In this document: positions 39,660 to 49,329 of the stretch, piece by piece
Numbering within the stretch: position 1 is the stretch's first letter
How the letters are laid out: every line of letters begins with the position of its first letter
Origin: Symbiodinium microadriaticum
Taxonomy: Eukaryota > Sar > Dinophyceae > Suessiales > Symbiodiniaceae
DNA length: 64,000 bases
Reading direction: 5' to 3'
NCBI GenBank assembly: GCA_001939145.1
Contig: LSRX01000462.1
Span: 123,483-187,482 of the forward strand
The notes under the pieces: generated by a model
Databases searched by the model: none
What the model saw: the letters and a program-made list of their open reading frames with translations, nothing else
Told to the model about the DNA's origin: nothing
Program-made: the position numbers and the translations under genes

Positions 39660-40320
39660 CTAGGACTTCGGCATGTCGTCGAGATTTCCGCTTTTGCGTT
39701 CAAGGTGTTGGGGATTTTGAGGCTTCCGGTTTCGGGTCTCAGAAATTTTGACGCCTGTAGGGTTTAGATCTGGGCTCTGTCTTGGATGGAGGTCAGCAGT
39801 CATTAAGAAAATCCTTAAACATAGGCAGGGTCCTTAATACTTGGAATAGGGCTTTGGGGCCTATTATGCTATAGCTAGAATAAGGAACCCTCCAAAAGAG
39901 TGTTGGTAATGATTAAGTCCCTACTTCCGCTCAGGAACGTCATCCGAGACGCGGGGCTCTCCTGCGGCAGGCGCAAGCTGCACAATGTAGTCACATGCTT
40001 GTGGGCGTTCCATTCCCTGCCGGGTCCGTATAGCATTGTTGTTGGGGGGGCAAGCCGTCGAGCTTGACCCCAGATGATTGCATAACTTTCCACAATGCCC
40101 GAGCAGTCGCCAAAACTTGGCCGGCCGTGACCATGTGGATCTTTCATGTTGGATCCACAGCACCTCTGCAACGTCATCAGCCAAAAGAACTAATGGACTA
40201 ATGGTTTACAAAGATGAGCTGCATCATCCATGGCCTTGCTGCCCCCTTTCTTGTTTGTTCCAAGGGGCCGGGCCACTGTTGCACCGTGGTCTTCATATTG
40301 AGGGGGTTTACTCTCCGGAT
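39660..40320 (-). CDS. Gene fragment with a MITE intron and an 8-bp duplication
   Basis: Minus strand. Exon about 40320-39925 reads SKPPQYEDHGATVARPLGTN and KGGSKAMDDAAHLCKPLV, then after a shift LLADDVAEVLWIQHERSTWS and on to YIVQLAPAAGEPRVSDDVPE. The shift is caused by a tandem 8-bp copy at 40189-40204; without one copy the frame is continuous. A 111-bp family J element (39924-39814, GTAGGG to TTTAAG) joins in phase 2 to IFLMTADLHPRQSPDLNPTG then Arg/Lys/Asn-rich sequence and TAG at 39660. Product not recognised. Confidence 0.52.
39814..39924 (-). mobile_element. Family J element acting as intron
   Basis: Minus strand: GTAGGGACTTAATCATTACC left, CCAAGTATTAAGGACCCTGC then TTTAAG right. Confidence 0.7.
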
Positions 40321-41003
40321 GTCATAATGCTTGCTCACGGACCCGGTAACTGTATGTACGCGACAGGGACTGGCCTTTCCTTTCCCCAAAGGTTTAGGTC
40401 GAACCCTAGACCTTAAACCGGAGACGCCAGTTGTCGGAAGGTTGCATTCACGACCGAGGAACATTTAAAGGGAACCCAAGGTTCGGGTCCTGCGAATACC
40501 GGAAACCTAGATGCACATTCGGATTAGGGTTTGGGGCTGCGGGCTTTGGGGTTCCGGTATTGGGGCTTTACTTAGTTGGGCTTTAGGGTCCGACTATTAG
40601 GGTTTTAGCGCTTGGGGCTTGGGGTGTAGGGTTCAGAGGTTGAGGATGTTCAGAAGTTAGGGTCTGGGGGCACCTCATGCACTAACGAGTATCATACATA
40701 CACCCTTAATTACTTCCTGCACAACCCCTTAACTTAAACCCTAAAGCCACTGAATCCCAAAAATGACTAAAACACTATGCCTAAGGCACTATATGCAACT
40801 TTAATACCACACGATCAGCAGTTGTTGTAAACATGTAGGGGCACTGCTGCCCAGGGGCCATGACATGTAGAGCAGGGCACGACAGGGTGGCTACAATGCC
40901 CGTGCAGGCGGCCCTTGAAGCCCCGCCGATAGACACAGCCGCCCCCATAGATGCTGCATCGAAGTTCCTTAGGGCCAGCCTCGTTTCTCTTGGCCGAAGC
41001 AAA

Positions 41004-41162
41004 TCATCTGCGGGAGGCTTGCCACCAGACATCACCAGCTGAGCGGCTTTCTTTCCCTGTTAAAGGCACGAGCTGCTGATGGCCCTTGGCCTCCAACTCG
41101 CCCCGAAGGCCCCAGAGCCTGAACTCATGCTTTGCCTTTGCACCAGGTGTGTCCTCACCCAT
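41004..41162 (-). CDS. Small ORF, 52 residues
   Basis: Minus strand ATG to TGA: MGEDTPGAKAKHEFRLWGLR then GELEAKGHQQLVPLTGKESR. Overlaps two other long open frames, minus 40781-41035 (SGGKPPADDLLRPRETRLAL) and plus 40860-41042; a splice or shift may connect the two minus frames. Confidence 0.42.
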   Translation of the reverse strand: MGEDTPGAKAKHEFRLWGLRGELEAKGHQQLVPLTGKESRSAGDVWWQASRR

Positions 41163-41409
41163 GACCCTTCTAAGGGTCCAAGTACCTAATAATCATATAC
41201 TCTCCCAAATAGTAACCTACATAACTACTATCCGAAACCCAAGTACCTGATTATGGAGTCTTCTGGAGGTGATGTCCAACACGCCTGGTTGCTCTCCTAC
41301 TAGTCACTTGCAAATCCTCCCACCAATCTATAATGCCGATACACGCAGTAAGCCGAAGCACTGAAAGACCCTATTGAAACCGCAAGATCCTGTAAATCAA
41401 ACACCAACA

Positions 41410-41512
41410 CTCTCCATTGTAGTTCCTTTCTTGGTTAACCAATTCTATGGTTAGGATCCTATAATAAAAAATTGGTTGCCAGAAAACAGGAAATACAATG
41501 GAGTATAAGTAG
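41410..41512. mobile_element. Family D inverted-repeat element
   Basis: CTCTCCATTGTAGTTCC left, GGAAATACAATGGAGTATAA then GTAG right. Confidence 0.82.
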
Positions 41513-41699
41513 CACCGTTTTCCGAACAACTTTTTGGTAAAGATCCTATGTTGATTAAGAAACTTGGGTCACCAAACAAGGTGCTACATTTTCGGGCCTA
41601 AGAGACCCTCATAAACAAAAAACATGCGAAACCTCGGCACGACCGCCAACAAACCCTAAACCCCAAATCCTAAACCCCGAATCCTAAACTTAAGCCCCA

Positions 41700-41815
41700 A
41701 ACCCTAAACATACGGCACCCAACAAAGGCGAGGAAGAGGCCTGGATTCTGTAACTTGCTGTAGCCAGAAACCGTGGTATCTCCTCGGCACTTGGAGGTCC
41801 ACTGGGCTTGGGGGC
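41700..41815 (+). CDS. Exon candidate
   Basis: One frame, HTAPNKGEEEAWIL, reaches CT|GTAACT; another runs through as QQRRGRGLDSVTCCSQKPWY. Only one can be right. Confidence 0.28.
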
Positions 41816-41819
41816 TTGG

Positions 41820-42130
41820 GTTTCAAGGGTTTGCTGGATTTAGGGCTTAGGGTCTAAACTTAAAGGGCTTAATGGGTTTAGGGCTTAGGGCCTAAAGGGT
41901 TTGCTGGGTGTAGGGTTTAAGGGTTTACTTGGTTTGGGGCCTAGGGTTTAAAGGGTTTGCTGGATTTGGGGTTTAGGGTTGACTGGGCTTACTGGGTTTA
42001 GGGCGTAGGGTTTAAAGGGTTTGCTGGGTTCAGGGTTTTGGGCTTAGGGTTTCAAGGGCTTACTAGGTTTAGGGCGTAGGGTTTAAAGGGTTTACTGGGT
42101 TTAAGGTTAAAGGGTTGGTGGGTCCAAAAT
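41820..42130. repeat. TTTAGGG-derived array with TTTGCTGGG motif
   Basis: Higher-order unit of about 45 bp containing TTTAGGGCTTAGGG and TTTAAAGGGTTTGCTGGG. Confidence 0.9.
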
Positions 42131-42251
42131 TTTAGGCTCGGTGTTAGGGTTGTATGGGGCTCTACAAGGATATACGTGGAGTCTATCAAGGTTTCCTACA
42201 AGCTCTATATACCCCATCGTTCAAGGGGCAGGGATTCTAGCTGAACCTTCT

Positions 42252-42360
42252 TAATGTAGGGGCCTTTAATATTAGATTAGGGTTTTGGGCCCGTTTATAG
42301 TAGATTTAGAATAAGGAACCCTAGCAGCAATATTGGTAATTATTCAGGCTTCTATACTAA
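42252..42360. mobile_element. Family J inverted-repeat element
   Basis: AATGTAGGGGCCTTTAATAT left, ATTGGTAATTATTCAGGCTT right. Confidence 0.75.
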
Positions 42361-42394
42361 GCCTTTGACAGAGTCTTGGGGATTAAGGGTGACT

Positions 42395-42505
42395 TTCACT
42401 GGGTTCTTGTTAGGGGTTTCTATTTAAGTTACCAGAATAAAGAAACCATTAATATTATTTACTATACATCCCCATTCTGGCAACTTAAAAAAACTCCCTT
42501 TAGGG
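42395..42505. mobile_element. Family K inverted-repeat element
   Basis: TTCTATTTAAGTTACCAGAA left, TTCTGGCAACTTAAAAAAAC right; copies at 46940, 62630 and 63190. Confidence 0.75.
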
Positions 42506-42802
42506 GGGTTAGGGGTTAGGGGTTCAAGGTTTGGGGGTTAAGGGGTTCAGGGTTCAGGGGTTTCAGGGTATAGGGGTCTCAGGGTTTTGGGGGTTTGGGT
42601 TTAGGGTCCTAAGTCCCTATATGGGGGATCCTTGCCCAAACGGTAAGAACAACACATGTTACAGAAACCCCACTTTCTACCTTTTTGGTACTTTGGACCC
42701 TAAACTCTGGGGCTTTAAACGGTTTAGGGTTTAGGGTTTGGTGTTTTACTGGGGCTGCCGGTGAGGAGATGGGCTCCCTATCACGAAAAGCCTAAACCCT
42801 AA

Positions 42803-43141
42803 ATGCGGGCAAAGGCGCTGGCAGCCGGGAGCCCAGGCCACGGCGGAGGCAGGAGCTTTCACCGTGCTCGGGCCGCGATTCTGGCAAAAGGGGGCTTAGG
42901 GTTTAGGATCGGTTTAGGGCCCATGGTTTATGAGGTTTTAATCATTCAGGGTGTGCGGCTTAGGACATCTGTGATCATTTTCTGCGGCAAGGGCTTCTTC
43001 TTGGGGGTTGGGGTCGTGTTTATCTTGTGCTGCTGTTGCCGTTGTTGGTCGGTTCTGCTCTTCAGGTCAACAACAATAAGTATCCACCACAAACCCGAGA
43101 CAAAAAAGAACAAAGCCCAAAACCCTAAACCCGCACCCTAA
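42803..43141 (+). CDS. 112-codon ORF, strand uncertain
   Basis: First part MRAKALAAGSPGHGGGRSFH is GC-rich; the minus strand over 42934-43069 instead gives a Gln/Ala/Glu-rich frame (AAQDKHDPNPQEEALAAEND). I cannot choose. Confidence 0.25.
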   Translation: MRAKALAAGSPGHGGGRSFHRARAAILAKGGLGFRIGLGPMVYEVLIIQGVRLRTSVIIFCGKGFFLGVGVVFILCCCCRCWSVLLFRSTTISIHHKPETKKNKAQNPKPAP

Positions 43142-43279
43142 GACGTAAGCCCCAACCTCGCCCGAAACCTTAAACGTCCCTGAACCATCATAAGCCCAAA
43201 AAAGCTTCAGTTGCTTCAGCGCGCTGAACCCGTAAGATGAACAGCCGAAACTTAACCTGAAGGTCCGAGTAGTGTGCCT

Positions 43280-43372
43280 AACTCTTAGCATCAAAATAGC
43301 CCAAATGCCTTATATAATAAGGTCTTTGGAACCAAAAAAGCCTTAAATTATGAGTCCTTTGAGGGTAAGGGT
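43280..43372. mobile_element. Family F inverted-repeat element
   Basis: CTTAGCATCAAAATAGCCCA left, ATGAGTCCTTTGAGGGTAAG right. Confidence 0.8.
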
Positions 43373-43575
43373 AAGTTGTTCTGCACAGCCATTCAGGCTT
43401 TAGGGGTTTAGGTTTAGGGTTAGACCTACAATGGGCTATATAACTATATCAACAGAAGCCCCCAGTCAGGCAGCACTACACTACACCGTTTCGAATCCAT
43501 CGTGCCCGCAATCGTGTACCACACATGTCTAACTTTCAAAAACAACAGTGCATGGGTCGAAGCACAAAGGCGGTG

Positions 43576-44013
43576 CTAGCTGTACAAACTGATCCAAGGC
43601 CGAAACCACACCAATGCCATGTGTCCATGTACATCATGCAGAGTGTTGCGGCGCTGTGTATGTTGTCTGGATGCGGTGCGCAACAGCCGCAAAGATGAAG
43701 GAGGTAATATCTGAGCTAGGCGCTGCCAGATGTGATCATCAAAAACCAAAAGCGGCCACTGCTGGCGGGGGCCCATATGGTGGGCCATAGGGGGGGGGGC
43801 CTCATGGCAGCTTTAGCAGCACGCCTGGCAGCTTGCTTTGCCTTTCTTGGTGTAGCCTTTGGTCTCGCTGAACCAGGACCCGGCATGGCGCGGCATTTTA
43901 CCTATGGCAAACCAAGTATGGCACTGTGCTGTGCCTGGTGACCAGTCGAGGTGATGCTTGCACTTCAGGTTCTGGCCTAGCTTGTTGCGATGCACAGCGT
44001 AATTACTGTCCAA
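43576..44013 (-). CDS. Gene fragment with F-box-like motif
   Basis: Minus strand. Upstream part SNYAVHRNKLGQNLKCKHHL then DWSPGTAQCHTWFAI reaches ATAG|GTAAAA. A 34-bp intron (to CCTGGTTCAG) gives a lysine/alanine-rich stretch, PKATPRKAKQAARRAAKAA, reminiscent of linker-histone tails. A C/G homopolymer at about 43790 then changes frame to QQWPLLVFDDHIWQRLAQIL then PPSSLRLLRTASRQH, which fits the F-box pattern of a short helix, LPP turn and Leu-rich helix. Whether the homopolymer length is real or a sequencing error decides if the gene is intact. Confidence 0.45.
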
Positions 44014-44062
44014 ATCCCATCATGACAGTAAGCTCTGAATCCTAATCTCGACATCTACCTAG

Positions 44063-44165
44063 TCTCCAATGTAGTTCCTTCTTATTTTGGGGGGTCCCTC
44101 ATAGGACCTACATGCTGTAATGGTTCAACCCACAACAGGAACTACAACGGAGACTATACGTAGAC
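44063..44165. mobile_element. Family D inverted-repeat element
   Basis: CTAGTCTCCAATGTAGTTCC left, GGAACTACAACGGAGACTAT then ACGTAG right. Confidence 0.85.
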
Positions 44166-44234
44166 CGACCGCCCTGAAACCCTAAAAAACCTAAACCCTG
44201 CACCCAGAACCCTTAAACCCGAAACCCAAACACT

Positions 44235-44315
44235 AGTAGAGACAAATTCAGTGTAGAGCTCGTTAAGGAAGCCTCGCAGGACCTGTGCAGAGAGCTCTCT
44301 GATTACCTTCTCTAA
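44235..44315 (+). CDS. Terminal exon candidate
   Basis: SRDKFSVELVKEASQDLCRE then LSDYLL and TAA; amphipathic helix composition. Follows a CCCTAAA-like flank. Confidence 0.42.
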   Translation, partial: SRDKFSVELVKEASQDLCRELSDYLL

Positions 44316-44600
44316 AGAACCCTAATTCTGGCGCCTCTTTGAACGCCCTAAACATCTCCCTGAACACTAAACCCTGAACCTTAAACCCTAAGCTCTACAC
44401 TCCTAATCCCCACACCCCTGGCCCTAAACCCTAAACCTTAAACCCTCTGCCCTAAACCTTAAGCCCTAAACCTTAAACCCTAAACCCTAAACCTTAAACC
44501 CTAAGCTCTACACTCCTAATCCCCACACCCCGGGTGTGGGGACTAAACACTAAAAGCGCCAAGACCAAAACTTCGAGATCCAAGACCCAATATCCCCAGG

Positions 44601-44812
44601 GAGAACCCAATACCCCTTAATTAAGGAATATACCTTATAGACTTTAGTAGGGGCCTTAGTAGGTCCTGTTTGGGATTACCTTCTAGGATTCTAAACATGA
44701 ACCATAAAAGGCAACTACTTAGGAGGAGCCTATGGGTAAACTATCGTAGGGGTCTTAATGGTATGCTGTAAGGTCTTTCGTCCTTAATTAAGGGGTAGTG
44801 GGTTCTCTGGGT
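44601..44812. mobile_element. Family B element with nested family A element
   Basis: GAGAACCCAATACCCC left, GGGGTAGTGGGTTCTCTGGG right. Inside lies a family A copy (about 44650-44738, ending AGGAGCCTATGGGTAAAC). Confidence 0.78.
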
Positions 44813-44890
44813 CCCGTCCTGCGTCCAATCTGACTCGAACTCTTGGACGATGGACCAGTCGGCGCTGCCGTCACCTGCTCTCCCAAGGGT
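44812..44890 (-). CDS. Exon candidate adjoining a family B element
   Basis: Minus strand after CCGTTTAAG: TLGRAGDGSADWSIVQEFES then DWTQDG, meeting the element. Beyond the element the same strand reads IGSWISKFWSWRF and stop. A plus frame is also open. Confidence 0.4.
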
Positions 44891-44985
44891 CTTAAACGGT
44901 TTAGGGTTTAAGGGTTAAGGGTTTAAGGGTTAAGGGTTTAGGGTTTAAGGGTTGAGGGTTAAGGGTTTCAGGGTCCGTTGAACAT
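44885..44985. repeat. TTTAGGG/TTAAGGG tract
   Basis: TTTAAGGGTTAAGGG units. Confidence 0.9.
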
Positions 44986-45189
44986 ACCATATCACTTGTT
45001 TAAGGAAGATTCTTGAAATTATAGTCTGACAGGTATTTACAGAATACTCCTTAAATTATAGCCTGACACTTACTTATGCAGTATCCCTTATAAATTACAG
45101 TCTAATCCCTGCTAGGATTTGAAGTATATCCCTCAATTCAATGATATTGGAAGGTCTGGGTGGTTCTAAACTTAGGGCACTACGACAGT

Positions 45190-45304
45190 AGCACAATCAA
45201 CGGAGCCCTGCACCAAAATGGACCTCCATGGCTTGTCGCGTCGTCACCAAGAGGAATGTCGGCCCTAGTGTCCTTCTCGAGGAAGCTTCGAACCCACTCA
45301 GGGT
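45190..45304 (-). CDS. 3' exon candidate
   Basis: Minus strand: EWVRSFLEKDTRADIPLGDD then ATSHGGPFWCRAPLIVLLS and TAG. Upstream flank is CCCTAAA. Plus frames are shadows. Confidence 0.48.
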
Positions 45305-45359
45305 TTAGGGTTTAGGGTTGGTTAGGGTTTAGGGTTCAGGGTTTAGGGTTTAGGGTTTA

Positions 45360-45579
45360 GGGACAGCGGTCATGAGGCCAACTCGGTGGCCCAGAATTGG
45401 CAGCCTCAAAAATGCGATTCGTCGCGGCAATCACCAGGTCCTTCCTCGCGCTTGCGGAGCAGGTCTCCTTTTGGCGGTGCTCCAATGACATGTGCATCAT
45501 ACGCAGCTGACTGGGCAGAACTGAAGCTGGAAATGGCCTTGCGAACCTCGGTCTCAATCTCCTTCCTGTCGTCGACCTA
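45360..45579 (-). CDS. Exon candidate with a one-base frame break
   Basis: Minus strand after TTTAG|GTCGAC: DDRKEIETEVRKAISSFSSA, QSAAYDAHVIGAPPKGDLLR and KREE; the sensible continuation DLVIAATNRIFEAANSGPPS is in the +1 frame after GAGGAAGGACC. Probably the same gene as 45190-45304. The break may be a sequencing error or a pseudogene mutation. Confidence 0.48.
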
Positions 45580-45589
45580 AACCCTGAAC

Positions 45590-45880
45590 CATAAACCCTA
45601 GAACCCCCCTAAAATCCTAAAGCCCTAAATCCCTAAAGCTCTAAAACCTTATTAAAGCCCCAAAACCCTAAACCCTAAAACCCCAAACCCCAAAACCCTA
45701 AACCCTGAACCCTAAAGCCCTAAAACCCTCAACCTTAAACCATAAAGCCCTACAACCTTAAACCCTAAAACCCCAAACCCCAAAACCCTAAACCCTAAAC
45801 CCTAAGCCCTAAATCCCTAAACCCGAAAACCCTCAAACCCTAAACCCCAAAACTCTATACCCTATATCCCAAAACCTTAA
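45590..45880. repeat. CCCTAAA tract
   Basis: CCCTAAA, CCCTAAAA and CCCCAAA units. Confidence 0.93.
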
Positions 45881-46064
45881 ATGGCCTTAGGGGGCTCCGG
45901 GCCTTCGTAGACCAAAAAACTATCCGGGAGCTTTTCTAGTACCCTAGGCCCGAAGGGGAGATTAACCTTTTTTACAACCAGAATCCCTACTTTACAACCA
46001 CGGACACTGCTTTCGGTGTGAGAATCCCCACTTTTCAAGTGTCGATCCTCAGAACGCCCATGTT

Positions 46065-46232
46065 GAAGCCCGTCTGCATGTCTGTTTGCATTCTGTTTGC
46101 ATGTCTGCATGCTTGCATTATGTTTGCATGTCTGCCCGTTTGCATGTCTGTCTGCATGATTACATGTCTGTTTGCATGTCTACATGTCTGTTTGCATGTC
46201 TGCATGTCTGTTTGCATGTTTACATGTCTGTT
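46065..46232. repeat. GCATGTCTGTTT minisatellite
   Basis: 12-bp units of GCATGTCTGTTT and variants; frames on both strands stay open as shadows. Confidence 0.95.
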
Positions 46233-46547
46233 TAAACCACGATACAGATACGAAGTATTGCCTAGGATGTCCTGTATACGACAGCACACACCCGCTACAA
46301 ACCAAGATAAAGTTACGAAGTATTGCCCGGGTTAATTTACAGTGTCCCAAGTCCCTATGGGGAGACCAGAAGCACGTGGCCGCACAGCGTATGCATTGAC
46401 AGTCAGTGCAGGCGTGGGCTTTTACCCTAAACCCTACACCGATACCCTGACCCAAAACAAAGAACCTAAGCCACAACAGCGGACATCAAAACATGTTGGG
46501 ACCATCTACAATCTACAACCTCATAACAACTCTGATACAACCCTCGT

Positions 46548-46664
46548 ATGATTTTGTCGAAGCTCCTTGAACATCGGGAAACCCCTATGAAGAACGCTAC
46601 CATCAACGTAAAGCCGACCTGGTTGGACGTATACCAGAAGTTTGGAACGGACCCGAAGAAATAG
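46548..46664 (+). CDS. Small exon/ORF, 38 residues
   Basis: MILSKLLEHRETPMKNATIN then VKPTWLDVYQKFGTDPKK and TAG. Upstream 46452-46550 is open in another frame (KEPKPQQRTSKHVGTIYNLQ), so a splice may connect them. A long minus frame overlaps. Confidence 0.42.
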   Translation: MILSKLLEHRETPMKNATINVKPTWLDVYQKFGTDPKK

Positions 46665-46724
46665 TACCAATGATGACTCATGGCCTAAGCCAGGGCTACA
46701 TATTTACTTGCACAGTATCCCAGG

Positions 46725-46830
46725 GGAACTACCCTAAACCAAAAACCCTAAACCCTTAACCCTAAACCCTGAACCCTAAACCCTAAACCCCTAAACCCAA
46801 ACCCCTGAACCCCTAAACCCTAAACCAGGA
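46725..46830. repeat. CCCTAAA tract
   Basis: CCCTAAACC units. Confidence 0.9.
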
Positions 46831-46939
46831 TTATAGTACCCACAAGAGGATAAAGGCTACCTGCCCTGCTACAAACCCGTATATGAAACCACCAAAACAA
46901 AGACCCAGGAGGCTCGTAACGGGGCTAGGCAAGGAAGAA

Positions 46940-47035
46940 CTGGGTTCTTTGTAAGGGAGTTTTATTCAAGTTACCACCATGGGGGTCTATGGTAAATAAT
47001 ATGGTTCGTTTATTATGGTACCTTAAATTTAGGGT
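46940..47035. mobile_element. Family K inverted-repeat element
   Basis: TTTTATTCAAGTTACCACCA left, TTATGGTACCTTAAAT right. Confidence 0.65.
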
Positions 47036-47194
47036 TTAGAGGGTTTAGGGTTTAGGGTTTAGGATTTAGGGTTGAGAGTTGAAGCACCTGGAAACCCCAC
47101 GAACATCTGCAAAACACCGAAACCACCACAGCAACATCAAGACAACCCTATAGCTGCTTACAGGTCCTTTACAAAACCTACCAACAAACCTTAG

Positions 47195-47270
47195 GGGCCG
47201 AGTACCTTAGCCCAAAAAAGGATACCCTTTTGAAATAGGTTTATATAAGCCCCAAATAGACTCAGCACCC
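47195..47270. mobile_element. Family H element, truncated
   Basis: TTAGGGGCCGAGTACCTTAG left; right end reduced to GACTCAGCACCC. Confidence 0.6.
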
Positions 47271-47385
47271 TAAGAAACTCTTCACAAAACCTAAACCCTA
47301 AACCCAAAACCCAAAACCCAAAACCCTGAACCCTAAACCCTAAACCCAAAACCCTGAACCCTGAACCCTGAACCCTAAACTGTAT

Positions 47386-47780
47386 ACCTCGTGGAGGTCC
47401 GTTTGGATTGGAGGAGGAGCAGGCCTGGGCATGGCAGTCACCGAAGAGGCTTCGGGGATTCTGGCGGGTTACCCATCATAGGCCCCAAAGTAGGGTTATA
47501 GGGCTTAGGGGTTTAGGGTTATAGGGTTTAGGGTTATCGGGCTTAGGGTTTAGGGTTTAGGGTTTAGGTAGTTACCCATCATAGGCCCCTAAACTCAAGA
47601 CTTAGGATTTCAGGTTGGGGATTTAGGGTTCGGAAATGAATGAACCTTACCCATCATAGGCCCCTGAGTAGTTCCCTTTTTATGGTTCATATTTAGCATC
47701 CTATAAGGTAATCCCGAAAAGGAACTTCTAAGGAGCCTATGGTTACTTGAGGGATTCGGTCTTGCGGGCTTACTGTTTGA
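47386..47780 (+). CDS. Two short exons across a family A element
   Basis: Exon to 47467 reads SVWIGGGAGLGMAVTEEASG then ILA, ending G|GTTACCCATC at the element. An exon from 47752 (after TACTTGAG) continues in phase 1 as IRSCGLTV and TGA. The intervening 284 bp hold duplicated element ends and TTTAGGG tracts. Confidence 0.38.
47468..47745. mobile_element. Family A element with duplicated left end around TTTAGGG tract
   Basis: GTTACCCATCATAGGCCCC at 47468-47486 and 47571-47589 bound a TTTAGGG tract; a third copy at 47647 begins the complete element, which ends GGAGCCTATGGTTA. Confidence 0.82.
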
Positions 47781-48000
47781 AGCGGCTCGGGGGGTTTTTG
47801 GGCCTTAACGGTTAGTTTTTTTTTTTTTTTGTGGCGGGGGGGTTTAATCACTGGAGTAGATTTGGAGGTAAAGGCACTCCCCCTGCTTCTTTGGCCTGCT
47901 ATTTTGATGCAGTTGTGGTCTTAGGGACCTGCAGTTTGATGTACTCTTAGTGTTCGGGTTTGTCCCCCCTAAAATCTAAGCCCTAAACCTTGGTTTTGTA

Positions 48001-48246
48001 ATGAGTTCTGGTAGGAATGGTTGTTTCTCTCGGTCAGCTCTACTGGTAGCAAGGAATCTGCCAGGAGACACGGGAGAACTGAGAATTTGCTACGGGGCCT
48101 CATTTTATATCCAGATACTGGGCATGGAGTTACATGAATTCCTTCCCAAGCGCCGTGGTGCATTCAAACAGCTAACAGTGATAGAATACCTTATTGAGCA
48201 TGACCACCACGACCCCCAGGACCACGACGATGACCACTACGACTAG
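48001..48246 (+). CDS. 81-residue ORF with Asp/His-rich end
   Basis: ATG start: MSSGRNGCFSRSALLVARNL, GDTGELRICYGASFYIQILG and MELHEFLPKRRGAFKQL, then an Asp/His tail that could bind metal. Good composition throughout. Function unknown. Confidence 0.5.
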   Translation: MSSGRNGCFSRSALLVARNLPGDTGELRICYGASFYIQILGMELHEFLPKRRGAFKQLTVIEYLIEHDHHDPQDHDDDHYD

Positions 48247-48257
48247 ACCAGGACACC

Positions 48258-48485
48258 GTGACGACCACCACAAACGACCGCCAGGAGAGCCAACCGGAAC
48301 GGTTTCACCTGCTCCAGGGAGGCACCGGAAGGCCCAGCCCTTATAAACACCAATCACCGAAATCGTGGGATACGCTTCCTCAAGCCCTATTGAATCGCAT
48401 AAGACCCCACATCCTGCAGCAACTGATTGTTAAAAACCCTATAAACCCCAGTGAATCTACTATACAGGCTATACTAAGCCTGTAG
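48258..48485 (+). CDS. 75-residue ORF
   Basis: Reads YKHQSPKSWDTLPQALLNRI then RPHILQQLIVKNPINPSEST to TAG. Starts 12 bp after the previous frame ends, in another frame, so the two may be exons of one gene. Confidence 0.45.
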   Translation: MTTTTNDRQESQPERFHLLQGGTGRPSPYKHQSPKSWDTLPQALLNRIRPHILQQLIVKNPINPSESTIQAILSL

Positions 48486-48544
48486 GGTGGTCTCAGGCGC
48501 CGGCGAAGAGAAGTCGCTCGGAAGCTGCGGTAACTACCTGACCG

Positions 48545-48702
48545 GGAGCATCTTACCCATACCTTCCGAAATCCCGTAACGAAGGAATATGTATGTGTAT
48601 GTGTATATATATATATACATACATACACACACCTCAATTCCTATATTGGGGATTCTACTATACTTCTAAGGCATGTTCCTTGATGAAGGGATTTTGGAAG
48701 GT
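48545..48702. mobile_element. Family N element with central microsatellite
   Basis: CCATACCTTCCGAAATCCCG left, GGGATTTTGGAAGGTCTGGG right; TATG/TA run at 48580-48632. Confidence 0.65.
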
Positions 48703-48818
48703 CTGGGTGGTCAGTCTTGTTGCTTGATGGTCTCCGGATTCTTGCCGTGCCTTTGCCCGAGTATCCAGGAAGAACTTGAAGGGTAAAGGTCCACCCCTTC
48801 GCGCTGCATGTACCCTTA
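48702..48818 (-). CDS. Exon candidate between two elements
   Basis: On the minus strand it starts at the AG of a family D element (GAGATTACAG) and ends at a family N terminus. Phase 0 reading: RVHAARRGGPLPFKFFLDTR then AKARQESGDHQATRLTT. All three frames are open, so the frame is a guess. Confidence 0.38.
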
Positions 48819-48926
48819 CCTGTAATCTCCATTGTAGTTCCTTTTTTGGTTAACCAAATCTATATTATAGGATCCTATCCATAAATGGGCCAACCAGAAA
48901 AGGAACTACAATGGATACTACATGTA
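48819..48926 (-). mobile_element. Family D inverted-repeat element
   Basis: Minus: GTATCCATTGTAGTTCC left, GGAACTACAATGGAGATTAC then AG right. A family G remnant (48930-48992) adjoins. Confidence 0.82.
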
Positions 48927-49113
48927 GTATGGTACCCTTGTAAAAACGGAGCCTCAGAGGGACCCTAATTTAGAGAACTACCCACTTGGCGCTCCATGTA
49001 CCCTTGGATGTAGTATAGACTTTGACCCTGCACGAACTGCACAGGAAGCCCCTCTGAAGGCCTAACTGGGGTTTAGGGTTGCTTAGGGTTTATAGGGTTT
49101 AGGGTTTAGGGTC

Positions 49114-49290
49114 ATGGACACTGAATTAGGCCCCGAAACCCTAAACAATCCTAACCTTAAACTGCAGCACTTAAGCCATTCGAAGCAAACCCTGGCCCTA
49201 GCTAGCCCTGGCCCTGGACCGCCGCATTCATTTTCACACCAAGAGCGGCGCGGTAGAACCCTCGCGAAGGGGTCTCCCTACCATCAATAT
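49114..49290 (+). CDS. Weak exon candidate
   Basis: LQHLSHSKQTLALASPGPGP then SHQERRGRTLAKGSPYHQ, ending in a TA microsatellite (49290-49321). Confidence 0.25.
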
Positions 49291-49324
<34 letters not shown>

Positions 49325-49329
49325 CCCAA

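Noticed and set aside
44812-44890. Plus-strand reading of the island after the family B element
   Set aside because: The minus reading has an acceptor-like AAG and better composition; the plus reading was kept only as an alternative.
46018-46476. Met/Cys/Leu-rich ORFs over the GCATGTCTGTTT repeat
   Set aside because: Simple-repeat translations open in several frames on both strands.
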